Below are positions 54,406-63,184 of a DNA stretch of 64,000 nucleotides, in pieces. The position numbers were made by a program, and so were the translations under genes. The DNA is from CALGYY01 sp963678485 (GTDB lineage Bacteria > Bacteroidota > Bacteroidia > Bacteroidales > CAIWKO01), in contig OY782882.1 in NCBI GenBank assembly GCA_963678485.1, forward strand, positions 4,712,001 to 4,776,000. Reading direction: 5' to 3'. Every line of letters begins with the position of its first letter. Position 1 is the first letter of the stretch. The notes under the pieces were generated by a model that searched no databases, was not told the origin of the DNA, and saw nothing but the letters and a program-made list of their open reading frames with translations.

Positions 54406-56043
54406 ATGAGGAAAATCTCCATCATAGCCGTGGGTTTGTGTTTGTTTATTGCCTGTGGAAATCCAGCGAAAGACAAAGAAAAGCGCACAGTATTCCGCTA
54501 CAATGAATCGGCAGGAATCACCACACTCGATCCTGCATTCGCCCGCGATCAGGCTACAATATGGGCATGTAATCAGCTTTATAATGGTCTGGTGCAATTA
54601 GGCGAAGACCTAAGCATACAGCCCTGTATCGCTAAAAGTTGGGGCATTTCGGAGGACGGAACTACGTATACCTTTCATTTGCGTAGAGATGTTTTTTTTC
54701 ACGACCATGAGCTATTCCCCGGTGGCAAAGGCCGTCCTGTAGTAGCAAGTGATTTCGTCTACAGTTTTAATCGCATCGTTAATGATAAAATAGCTTCACC
54801 GGGTGCGTGGATTTTTAATAATGTGGCTAATGACGGTCAGGGTAACTGGGCATTTCAAAGTCCAAACGACTCAACCTTTACGCTTTCGCTGAAACAGAAA
54901 TTTCCGCCCTTTCTTGGTTTGCTTTCAATGATGTATTGCTCCGCTGTACCTCACGAGTTGGTTGACAAGTATGGGAAAGACTTTCGTAAACACCCAGTTG
55001 GTACCGGCCCTTTCCAATTTAAAATGTGGAAAGAAGGAGTAAAACTAGTGTTCGTCAAAAACCCCAACTATTTCGAGTTCGAAAACGGTCAGCGGCTTCC
55101 TTTCCTCGATGCCGTTGCCATTACATTTCTTATTGATAAACAAAGTGTCTTTCTCGAATTTATTAAAGGCAAACTTGATTTCATGTCGGGTATCGACGCC
55201 AGTTACAAAGATGAATTGCTGACAAAAAAAGGAGGACTGAATCCAAAATATCAAGGCAAGATAAAGCTCACAACGCAGGCATATCTTAACACTGAATATC
55301 TTGGATTTCTTATGGATGAAGCCAATCCCGCAGTTGCCTCCTCCCCTGTCCGCGATAAGCGAATCCGACAGGCCATCAATTACGGCTTCGATCGGAGAAA
55401 GATGATGAAATATCTGAGAAACAATATTGGTACTCCTGCCATCAACGGTTTTATCCCAATGGGCATGCCGTCGTTCGACAGTTCCGTTGTTAAAGGATAC
55501 ACTTATGATCCGGACAAATCACGTCAATTGCTTGCCGAAGCCGGATATCCGAATGGTAAAGGCTTACCGGAAATTACACTCACTACCACCTCTTCCTATC
55601 TTGATTTATGTGAATTCATTCAACATCAACTCAACGAGATTGGATTTAAAATTAAAATTGATGTAAACCCTCCGGCAACACTGCGTGAGGTGATCGCAAA
55701 ATCGAAAGTTCCTTTTTTCCGCGGATCATGGATTGCCGATTATCCTGATGCAGAAAATTATTTATCCTTATTTTATTCCAGGAATTTTTGTCCGCAAGGG
55801 CCAAATTATACTCATTATTACAATGCTGATTTCGACGCTTTATACCTTAAAGCACGCGACGAAGTCAACGACTCAATCCGATATCGCATTTACCAACAAA
55901 TGGATCGTATACTGATTGAAGATGCCCCAGTGGTAGTATTGTATTACGATCAGGTGTTGCGTTTCATGCAAAATAATATCGAAGGCCTAGGCAGCAATCC
56001 CTTGAATTTACTAAGTCTGAAAAGAGTTAAAAAAACAAATTAG
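54406..56043 (+). CDS. ABC transporter substrate-binding lipoprotein (SBP_bac_5 family)
   Basis: A 545-residue lipoprotein (signal MRKISIIAVGLCLFIACG, lipobox ending at C17) of the oligopeptide/dipeptide-binding family. Family features include ITTLDPAFARDQATIWACNQLYNGLV, EDGTTYTFHLRRDVFFHD, the SDFVYSFNRI segment and GTGPFQFKMWKEG, then DKRIRQAINYGFDRR. It captures peptides or similar solutes outside the inner membrane and hands them to a permease, which is not encoded here. It is followed by ligA after 7 bp, so the two are probably co-transcribed, an accidental-looking pairing that is seen in some Bacteroidota. Confidence 0.9.
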   Translation: MRKISIIAVGLCLFIACGNPAKDKEKRTVFRYNESAGITTLDPAFARDQATIWACNQLYNGLVQLGEDLSIQPCIAKSWGISEDGTTYTFHLRRDVFFHDHELFPGGKGRPVVASDFVYSFNRIVNDKIASPGAWIFNNVANDGQGNWAFQSPNDSTFTLSLKQKFPPFLGLLSMMYCSAVPHELVDKYGKDFRKHPVGTGPFQFKMWKEGVKLVFVKNPNYFEFENGQRLPFLDAVAITFLIDKQSVFLEFIKGKLDFMSGIDASYKDELLTKKGGLNPKYQGKIKLTTQAYLNTEYLGFLMDEANPAVASSPVRDKRIRQAINYGFDRRKMMKYLRNNIGTPAINGFIPMGMPSFDSSVVKGYTYDPDKSRQLLAEAGYPNGKGLPEITLTTTSSYLDLCEFIQHQLNEIGFKIKIDVNPPATLREVIAKSKVPFFRGSWIADYPDAENYLSLFYSRNFCPQGPNYTHYYNADFDALYLKARDEVNDSIRYRIYQQMDRILIEDAPVVVLYYDQVLRFMQNNIEGLGSNPLNLLSLKRVKKTN

Positions 56044-56050
56044 TTTCATT

Positions 56051-58099
56051 ATGCCCACCGATCAAGCACGTCAGCGCATACAACAACTCAGCGAAGAAAT
56101 CCGAAAGCACGATCAACTTTATTATGATCAGGCTGCACCTGTCATTAGCGATTATGATTATGATATGCTGATGGAAGAGTTGAAATCGCTTGAAAACCAA
56201 TTTCCCGAACTTGCACTGCCCGATTCCCCTACACAGCGCGTTGGGGGAACGATTACGAAAAATTTCGCTCAGGTTGTCCATCGCTACCCAATGCTTTCAT
56301 TAGGAAACACCTATTCTAAAGAAGAACTCAATGACTTTGACCAGAGAGTACGAAAGTTGCTGACCGGCGAAGAAGTCGAATATGTGTGCGAACTCAAATA
56401 CGATGGCCTTGCAATTGGACTCACTTATAAAAATGGCGTGCTTGTGCAGGCTGTCACTCGTGGTGATGGCGAAAAGGGTGATGATGTAACAGCGAATATC
56501 CGCACTATTCGCAGCATTCCATTAAAGCTTAAAGGAAATGATTTTCCTGATGATTTCGAAATACGTGGTGAAATCGTAATGCCACGCGCAGGTTTCGAAA
56601 AGCTCAACCATGACCGTGAAGAAGCGGGAGAAACAACCTTTGCGAATCCACGTAACGCAGCGGCAGGCAGCATTAAGATGCAGGACTCAGGCGAAGTGGC
56701 GCGACGACCACTCGACTGCCTGCTATACTTTATTCTTGGTGAAAAAATCAACGAAGAATTTCATTATGAAGCGCTGAACAAAGCCCGCAGCTGGGGTTTC
56801 AACATTCCAATGTATACAGCGCGTTGTAAGAACATCGATGAAGTATTTCAATTTATCGAGAGCTGGGACGAAGGCCGTGATGAACTACCCTTCGATATCG
56901 ATGGTGTTGTCATAAAAGTGAATTCATTCCGCCATCAGCAACAGCTTGGTTTTACTGCAAAATCGCCACGTTGGGCCATCGCCTATAAATTTAAGGCGCG
57001 CCAGGCCCGCAGCATTTTATTAAGTATCGATTATCAGGTTGGCCGAACTGGTGCTGTTACACCCGTTGCAAACCTTACAGCCGTAGCACTTGCAGGAACT
57101 ATTGTAAAACGTGCTTCTCTTCATAATGCCGATATTATTGCAAAACTCGACGTCCGTATTGGAGATACCGTTCTGGTTGAAAAAGGTGGAGAGATTATTC
57201 CGAAAATCGTTGGTGTGGTCGAAGAACTAAGACCAGCCGATGCAGCCTCAGTTAATTACATCACAAAATGTCCTGAATGCGGCACTGCGCTGGTGCGTGC
57301 AGAAGGTGAAGCAGCCTATTACTGTCCAAACGAAGATGCCTGCCCCCCGCAGATTAAAGGAAAAATAGAACACTTCATTAGCCGCAAGGCAATGAACATC
57401 GACAGTCTGGGTGAAGGAAAAGTAGAGTTACTTTTCGACAAAGGCATCATTCATAATGTTGCTGATCTTTACGATATCAAATCCGAGCAAATCCTGGGTC
57501 TTGAGAAAGAAAGCATTCTTGATGACGGGAAAGTACGTGTAGTCCGCTTACGCGAAAAATCAGTCGAAAATATTCTGAAAGGTATCGCCGATTCTAAAAG
57601 CGTTCCTTTCGACCGACTGTTGTTTGCCTTAGGTATTCGCTATGTTGGTGAAACCGTTGCCCGAAAACTTGCACGGCACTTTCGAGAACTCGACAAACTG
57701 ATTGCAGCCTCCGAAGAAGAGTTGTTAGAGGTAGAAGAAATTGGGGGACGCATAGCACAAAGCCTTCACCAATGGTTCGATAAACCTGAGCATCTGGAAT
57801 TGATTAGTCGTTTGCGCCAACATGGCCTGCAAATGACACTTTCCGAGGATGCATCTACCAAAGTCTCTGACGTGCTCTCCGGAAAATCCTTTGTGGTAAG
57901 CGGCGTCTTTAGCATCCCTCGTGATGAAATCAAAAAGATGATCGAAGACCATGGAGGAAAAAATGTAGGCAGCATCTCATCCAAAACCGACTACGTTTTG
58001 GCTGGCGAAAAAATGGGTCCTGAAAAATTAAAGAAGGCGAATTCACTTGGAGTGAAGATTATTTCGGAGGACGAATTCAGGCTTCTGTTGGCACAATAA
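56051..58099 (+). CDS. ligA: NAD-dependent DNA ligase
   Basis: Complete LigA, 682 residues. Order: Ia domain (residues 1-65, with YYDQAAPVISDYDYD), adenylation domain with the active-site lysine K116 in CELKYDGLAIG, OB domain (TGAVTPVANLTAV), Cys4 zinc finger (CPECG ... YYCPNEDACPP), helix-hairpin-helix repeats, and a C-terminal BRCT domain (LSGKSFVVSGVFSIPRDEI ... TDYVLAGEKMGPEKLKKA). It seals nicks during replication and repair. The gene starts 7 bp after the stop codon of the upstream lipoprotein gene. Confidence 0.97.
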   Translation: MPTDQARQRIQQLSEEIRKHDQLYYDQAAPVISDYDYDMLMEELKSLENQFPELALPDSPTQRVGGTITKNFAQVVHRYPMLSLGNTYSKEELNDFDQRVRKLLTGEEVEYVCELKYDGLAIGLTYKNGVLVQAVTRGDGEKGDDVTANIRTIRSIPLKLKGNDFPDDFEIRGEIVMPRAGFEKLNHDREEAGETTFANPRNAAAGSIKMQDSGEVARRPLDCLLYFILGEKINEEFHYEALNKARSWGFNIPMYTARCKNIDEVFQFIESWDEGRDELPFDIDGVVIKVNSFRHQQQLGFTAKSPRWAIAYKFKARQARSILLSIDYQVGRTGAVTPVANLTAVALAGTIVKRASLHNADIIAKLDVRIGDTVLVEKGGEIIPKIVGVVEELRPADAASVNYITKCPECGTALVRAEGEAAYYCPNEDACPPQIKGKIEHFISRKAMNIDSLGEGKVELLFDKGIIHNVADLYDIKSEQILGLEKESILDDGKVRVVRLREKSVENILKGIADSKSVPFDRLLFALGIRYVGETVARKLARHFRELDKLIAASEEELLEVEEIGGRIAQSLHQWFDKPEHLELISRLRQHGLQMTLSEDASTKVSDVLSGKSFVVSGVFSIPRDEIKKMIEDHGGKNVGSISSKTDYVLAGEKMGPEKLKKANSLGVKIISEDEFRLLLAQ

Positions 58100-58196
58100 A
58101 TCTGTTTATTGGTAAATCATGAATTTCTCAACAACCCCATTTACCAACAAACTCCAACAACTCCAGATTTCAATAACGCATTTCGTTAATTTTCAC

Positions 58197-58204
58197 TATG
58201 TTTG
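58197..58204 (+). promoter_or_regulatory. -10-like box TATGTTTG upstream of recQ
   Basis: TATGTTTG fits TAnnTTTG. No clear TTG is seen 19-21 bases upstream, so only half of the promoter is supported. The box overlaps the alternative TTG start at 58202, which favours the ATG at 58220. Confidence 0.4.
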
Positions 58205-58219
58205 CATCACCCTAAGCTC

Positions 58220-60127
58220 ATGACTACTCCCATTCAAATATTGACAAAATACTGGGGATATACTTCCTTTCGCCCATTGCAGGAAGATATCATCCAATCG
58301 GTATTGCAAGGTCAGGATACACTGGCTCTGCTGCCAACTGGTGGTGGAAAGTCGTTGTGCTTTCAGGTACCGGGCTTGGTGAAGGAAGGGATTTGCATTG
58401 TGGTCTCGCCACTTATTGCATTAATGAAAGATCAGGTGGAAAATCTGAAAAAGCGCGGTATCAAAGCAATTGCAGTGTATTCAGGAATGAGTCGCCATGA
58501 AATTGATGTTGCACTCGACAATGCAGCTTATGGCGATTTTAAGTTTTTATATATTTCTCCCGAACGCCTTGAGACGGAAATTTTTCTTGCCCGTGTAAGA
58601 AAAATGAAAGTGAACCTATTGGCCATCGACGAAGCCCACTGCATCTCACAATGGGGTTACGATTTTCGTCCGCCTTATCTGCGCATTGCCGCATTACGCC
58701 AGTTCCTTCCGAGTGTACCTGTGCTTGCGCTCACTGCCACTGCAACGCCAAACGTTGTTGAAGATATTCAGGCACGACTTGAATTTACCAATGGCAAGGT
58801 ATTTCAAAAAAGCTTCGAGCGGAAAAACCTCACCTATATGGTATTCCCGGAGGAAGACAAGCTGGGACGACTGCTCAGGATTGCAACAAAATTAAAAAAC
58901 AGCACCGGTGTAGTTTATGTTCGCAACCGTAGAAAAACCAAAGAAGTTGCTGAATTCCTCGATCGTAATGGCATTTCTGCTGATTATTATCACGCAGGTC
59001 TTGAGCCGGCTGTGCGCGATAAGAAGCAAAATGACTGGATGAGTGGAAAGAAAAAAGTGATGGTTTCCACCAATGCCTTCGGTATGGGCATCGACAAAGG
59101 CGACGTTCGTTTTGTTGTGCATCTCGATCTTCCCGATTCGTTGGAAGCTTACTTTCAGGAAGCAGGTCGTGCTGGACGTGATGAAAAGCAGGCTTGGGCC
59201 GTTGTTCTTTGGGAGAAAGTCGACATCGATGATTTGCGAAATTATTTTCAGGCAAGTTATCCGCCTATAGAAACCATTAGAAATGTATATTCCGCTTTAG
59301 GAAATTTCTTGCAACTTGCCGTTGGAAGTGGTAAAGACGCGATGTTCGATTTTCACCTTCCCGACTTCTGCGAACAATACAAATTCCCGGCGATTACTGC
59401 ATATGGAGCATTAAAGATTCTTGAAAAAGAAGGCTACATCCTGCTTTCCGACGCACTGCACACACCATCCACAGTGTTCATACGCATGAGCAACGAGAAC
59501 CTTTATCGTTTTCAGGTCGACAATCAACGATACGACGGTTTTCTGAAACTCTTGTTACGCTCGTATAGCGGACTTTTCAGTGGTTTTGTAAAAATCAACG
59601 AACAGGAATTATCTAACCGAAGCAATATTCCGCTTGCTGATATCGAGAAGATGCTGAAATACCTGCATCAGATCGAAGTCCTGTATTATTCACCAAAATC
59701 AAACAAACCAAGACTCACCTTTATCACCGAACGACTGGATCCTAAACATTTGTCACTTTCAGCTGAAGTTTATTTTGACAGAAAAAAAGCAGCGGAAGCC
59801 CGCATAGAAGCCGTAATTTCCTACGTTAGCTCACACACTAAATGTAGAAGTCGTCAGCTCCTCGCCTATTTTGGTGAGAAAGAAGGCGCACGTTGCGGCG
59901 ATTGTGATGTCTGCAAAAAAAGAAATGAAATTGGTCTTACAGAAATTGAATTCGATCAAATCGTAGAGCAGTTGAAACCCATATTACAAGGGCAATTCCT
60001 GACACTCCGAGAAATTATTCCCCACATTAATGGATTCAGTGAAGATAAAATTGTGGCTGTACTTAATTGGCTCGCCGATCACGACAAGTTGAAGGCGAAC
60101 GGCGAAGGCAAATTCAGATGGCCATGA
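58220..60127 (+). CDS. recQ: ATP-dependent DNA helicase RecQ
   Basis: A 635-residue RecQ helicase. Helicase motifs: LLPTGGGKSLCFQ (Walker A), AIDEAHCISQWGYDFRP (DEAH box), LTATATPNV, and STNAFGMGIDKGDVRFVVHLDLP with QEAGRAGRDEK. The zinc-binding segment CGDCDVCKK follows KCRSRQLLAYFGE, and a winged-helix region is present. There is no obvious C-terminal HRDC domain. It unwinds DNA in recombination and fork repair. The ATG at 58220 is preferred to TTG 58202, which lies within the -10-like box. Confidence 0.93.
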   Translation: MTTPIQILTKYWGYTSFRPLQEDIIQSVLQGQDTLALLPTGGGKSLCFQVPGLVKEGICIVVSPLIALMKDQVENLKKRGIKAIAVYSGMSRHEIDVALDNAAYGDFKFLYISPERLETEIFLARVRKMKVNLLAIDEAHCISQWGYDFRPPYLRIAALRQFLPSVPVLALTATATPNVVEDIQARLEFTNGKVFQKSFERKNLTYMVFPEEDKLGRLLRIATKLKNSTGVVYVRNRRKTKEVAEFLDRNGISADYYHAGLEPAVRDKKQNDWMSGKKKVMVSTNAFGMGIDKGDVRFVVHLDLPDSLEAYFQEAGRAGRDEKQAWAVVLWEKVDIDDLRNYFQASYPPIETIRNVYSALGNFLQLAVGSGKDAMFDFHLPDFCEQYKFPAITAYGALKILEKEGYILLSDALHTPSTVFIRMSNENLYRFQVDNQRYDGFLKLLLRSYSGLFSGFVKINEQELSNRSNIPLADIEKMLKYLHQIEVLYYSPKSNKPRLTFITERLDPKHLSLSAEVYFDRKKAAEARIEAVISYVSSHTKCRSRQLLAYFGEKEGARCGDCDVCKKRNEIGLTEIEFDQIVEQLKPILQGQFLTLREIIPHINGFSEDKIVAVLNWLADHDKLKANGEGKFRWP

Positions 60128-60182
60128 TAGTATTCAAGATTTACCTGATACTCCCTAAACCTATAAACCCAAAACAACCATT

Positions 60183-60671
60183 ATGAACATGCTCATCCTC
60201 CTGCCAATCGTTGGTTTACTTAGTACAACCGGATCTGGCGTTAATAAAGGCTTTATCAAGCTTGGTATTGATGAAATACAATACATCTATCACGATTCTT
60301 CAGTGCCGCCTCCTTTTCATCGTAGTTACACCATTACTGTAACATCAAGTTCTGTGGCTATCATTGTTAACTCGTATGGCGACATCATTTCTGATAAAAA
60401 ATTCGAATGCAGTCCTGAACAGTTCAATCAACTAATAGCTGCCTTGGACGCAGGAAAGGTGAAGAATGTCAAAATGAAAAAAGAAGGTGGATGCACAGGA
60501 GGAACAGGCGAAGAAATCATTTGTCGCAAGGCTGGTGTGACTGTTTTCAGCGGTCAGGCCTCCTATTGCGGAGGCAAAACTTCGGGCAACCTTGGCGGAT
60601 CTGTGGATGCCTTTCGTGAGGCTGTAAGAGCCCTCATTCCCGACTGGGATAAGGTGATGAACAGACAATAA
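60183..60671 (+). CDS. Uncharacterised secreted protein
   Basis: I do not recognise this 162-residue protein. It starts with a hydrophobic, signal-like stretch (MNMLILLPIVGLLSTTGSGV). The body has a beta-rich part (YTITVTSSSVAIIVNSYG) and a Cys/Gly-rich segment (EGGCTGGTGEEIICRK, then QASYCGGKTSGNLGG), which may form disulphides. It lies 55 bp downstream of recQ on the same strand and may be co-transcribed with it. Bacteroidota have many small secreted proteins of this size without known roles. Confidence 0.6.
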   Translation: MNMLILLPIVGLLSTTGSGVNKGFIKLGIDEIQYIYHDSSVPPPFHRSYTITVTSSSVAIIVNSYGDIISDKKFECSPEQFNQLIAALDAGKVKNVKMKKEGGCTGGTGEEIICRKAGVTVFSGQASYCGGKTSGNLGGSVDAFREAVRALIPDWDKVMNRQ

Positions 60672-60796
60672 ATTGGTCAGATTTTTTAGCTAATTTTTTC
60701 CAATTACTAAGAAATCATCTGTACCAAATTGAATTTTAATTTATTAAGCGGTAATAAAATTTCAAATTCCAGCGGTCATTCATGGCCTCTGCGCTG

Positions 60797-60804
60797 TAAT
60801 TTTG
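60797..60804 (+). promoter_or_regulatory. -10-like box TAATTTTG before the CDF gene
   Basis: TAATTTTG matches TAnnTTTG and lies 21 bases before the start codon at 60826. No clear TTG is present at the expected distance upstream, so support is partial. Confidence 0.4.
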
Positions 60805-60825
60805 TATGGTTAATTTTTAATTTAC

Positions 60826-61716
60826 ATGGCAAATAATAAAGCAAAAAAAGTACGTACCGCCCGGCTTTCAATTTTCTCAAACATCTTTCTGATTCTTATT
60901 AAATTGTTGGCTGGAATTCTTAGCGGATCGGTCAGTATCATCTCAGAAGCCATCCACTCCAGCATGGACCTGATGGCTGCAGTCATTGCATTTTTCTCAG
61001 TCAGAGTATCCTCTAATCCTCCGGATAAAAAGCACCCCTATGGCCACGGGAAATTCGAAAATGTAAGCGGTGTAATTGAAGCAATTTTAATTCTTGTTGC
61101 CGCAATCTGGATTATATACGAAGCAGTTCACAAACTAATAAAACCCACTCCTGTAGATACTCTGGGTATTGGAATCATTGTTATGAGCATGTCAGCAATT
61201 GTAAACTTTTTCATTAGTCGCCGCCTTTATAAAGTGGCTAAAGAAACTGATTCGCTGGCTTTGGAAGCTGATGCACTTCACCTTAAAACCGATGTTTACA
61301 CTTCCATCGGTGTTGCCTTTGGATTGGGCTTATTATGGCTCACCAAGCTTGATTGGTTAGATCCTGTGGTAGCAATTTTAGTCGCTTTACTCATCACCTA
61401 TGAATCCTTTGTTCTATTAAAAAAAGCATATAGTCCTTTGCTTGACACCACGCTACCTGAGGCTGAATTGGAAATCATCCGTACAAGCATTAAAAAACAA
61501 TTGGGACCAAATATGGATTACCACCAATTGAGAGCAAGACGCAGTGGTCATTACAAACACATCGACCTTCATTTGGAAGTTCCTGCGAATTTCACCGTGG
61601 CAGAAAGTCATAAAATCTGCGATGCAATTGAAGAAGAAATCAGTAATAATCTTAGCGAAACGGAAGTTCACATCCACATCGAACCATTGGATGATTCTAC
61701 TCAGGAAAGTCTGTAA
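60826..61716 (+). CDS. Cation diffusion facilitator family transporter
   Basis: A 296-residue cation diffusion facilitator with about six helices. Features: SGSVSIISEAIHSSMDLMAAVIAFFSVR, cited as ISEAIHSSMDLMAAV with the first metal-binding pair, KHPYGHGKFENVSGVIEA after helix 2, and LALEADALHLKTDVYTSIGVAFG containing the second pair. A cytoplasmic tail (about 205-296) has the ferredoxin-like fold common in this family. It exports divalent metal ions such as zinc; the exact ion is not clear. Its 3' end overlaps the MATE gene on the opposite strand by 20 bp. Confidence 0.92.
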   Translation: MANNKAKKVRTARLSIFSNIFLILIKLLAGILSGSVSIISEAIHSSMDLMAAVIAFFSVRVSSNPPDKKHPYGHGKFENVSGVIEAILILVAAIWIIYEAVHKLIKPTPVDTLGIGIIVMSMSAIVNFFISRRLYKVAKETDSLALEADALHLKTDVYTSIGVAFGLGLLWLTKLDWLDPVVAILVALLITYESFVLLKKAYSPLLDTTLPEAELEIIRTSIKKQLGPNMDYHQLRARRSGHYKHIDLHLEVPANFTVAESHKICDAIEEEISNNLSETEVHIHIEPLDDSTQESL

Positions 61717-63049
61717 GCGGACGGACAATCACTTTGCGCTTCCAGCGTCCCGAAGCATAATACAGGAAAGAAGCACTGCATCCGAAAACCCAGGCAATCG
61801 GAATCGACCACCATATTCCATCGGATCCAAAATGGCGTGAAAGCCACCATGATATTGGTATACGTAATATCCAAAGCGCGAACAGCGTGATAAACATAGG
61901 GATTAGCGTATCCCCGGCACCACGCATCACTCCATTAGAAATCATCATCGCAGAAAACACTAAATAAAACGAGCTTACAATTACGAGATAACTCGCTCCA
62001 ATAGTGATCACATTGGGATCATGAGAAAATAGCGACATAATTCCTCGTCCAAAAATCGCAACCACCAGCGTGACTGCAACAGAGATGAAGGTAGTCATGA
62101 GAAGCGTGGCTCGATATCCCTTCTTCACACGATCCACTTTATTGGCGCCAATATTCTGTCCGACAAAAGTCGATAACGCCATTCCAAAATTCATTGCAGG
62201 TAGGGCGGCAAAACTATCAATACGTCCGGCTACTGTATAAGCGGCAATAGTATCTGTACCAAAATCATTTACAATACGCATCAATGCAACCATTCCCAGG
62301 GCAAGAAATGTCTGCTGCAAACCGGTAGGAATGCCGATTTTCAAGCTTTTCATAAAGATAGTTTTGTCAATATGAAAGCTCGAACGCGAGAACTGAAATA
62401 ATGTATTATACTTGTATACATAAATAACAGATAAAACAAAAGACACCCCCTGCGCAATGACGGTAGCCCAAGCTGCTCCAGCGATTCCCCAATGAAAGCC
62501 CTCGATAAACAAAAAAACGAGGATAATATTCAATACAGTGGCAATCATGAGAAAATAAAGCGGTGTCTTTGAATCGCCCAATCCGCGCAGTATAGAACTG
62601 ATTCCATTATACCCAAACATCAAAATCAGTCCGTACATAAACACATCGAAATACTCAACAGCACCGGGAATGATATGGGCTGGTAAGGCCATCATTTCGA
62701 AGATTTGCCGACTGAACATCAAGCCAATGATGGTCAACACAACCGAAGAAATCAACAGAAATATGATGAGTGTATTGATAGTCCGCTTGACACTTGCATA
62801 ATCCTTCGCCCCGAAATACTGTGCAATAACAATGGTAAAGCCGGAAGACACTCCAATAATGAGCGAAATCAGGACAAACATAACCGGGAATGATGCACCC
62901 ACTGCGGCCAGAGCTTCTTTACCTAAGAAATTCCCTACAATAATACTGTCGATAATATTGTATAATTGTTGAAACACATTCCCAAGCAGCATGGGCATGG
63001 CAAACATAAGAATGAGTTTCCTCTCGCTTCCAACAGTAAGGTCTTTCAT
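61697..63049 (-). CDS. MATE family efflux transporter
   Basis: A 450-residue MATE exporter with about 12 helices in two similar halves. N-terminal signatures: LMFAMPMLLGNVFQQLYNIIDSIIVGNFLG (in parts: MLLGNVFQQLYNIIDSIIVG) and ALAAVGASFPVMFVLISLIIG; the second half repeats with GLQQTFLALGMVALMRIVN and NFGMALSTFVGQNIGA. It exports drugs or metabolites coupled to sodium or protons; the substrate is unknown. A TACTTTTG -10-like box lies upstream on its strand (63120-63113). The 3' end is convergent with the CDF gene. Confidence 0.92.
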   Translation of the reverse strand: MKDLTVGSERKLILMFAMPMLLGNVFQQLYNIIDSIIVGNFLGKEALAAVGASFPVMFVLISLIIGVSSGFTIVIAQYFGAKDYASVKRTINTLIIFLLISSVVLTIIGLMFSRQIFEMMALPAHIIPGAVEYFDVFMYGLILMFGYNGISSILRGLGDSKTPLYFLMIATVLNIILVFLFIEGFHWGIAGAAWATVIAQGVSFVLSVIYVYKYNTLFQFSRSSFHIDKTIFMKSLKIGIPTGLQQTFLALGMVALMRIVNDFGTDTIAAYTVAGRIDSFAALPAMNFGMALSTFVGQNIGANKVDRVKKGYRATLLMTTFISVAVTLVVAIFGRGIMSLFSHDPNVITIGASYLVIVSSFYLVFSAMMISNGVMRGAGDTLIPMFITLFALWILRIPISWWLSRHFGSDGIWWSIPIAWVFGCSASFLYYASGRWKRKVIVRPLTDFPE

Positions 63050-63153
63050 CTATTTTCCTTCTAATTCCAGAAACTGATTCTAAAAATTGAGATGCTGTCC
63101 TGAAAAAGAGTACAAAAGTAATCAATCCAAGGGCAAGGATTGAAATATTTCAA

Positions 63154-63161
63154 TACATTTG
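63154..63161 (+). promoter_or_regulatory. -10-like box TACATTTG upstream of the last gene
   Basis: TACATTTG fits TAnnTTTG and lies 23 bases before the start codon at 63185. No convincing TTG is present at the expected distance. Confidence 0.4.
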
Positions 63162-63184
63162 CATCTTAAATAAAACATCATCAT

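Noticed and set aside
58202..58219. TTG start for recQ
   Set aside because: It lies in the TATGTTTG -10-like box; the ATG at 58220 gives the usual RecQ N terminus.
58875..59255. Antisense frame of 126 codons in recQ
   Set aside because: It fully overlaps conserved helicase motifs on the other strand and has no recognisable protein features.
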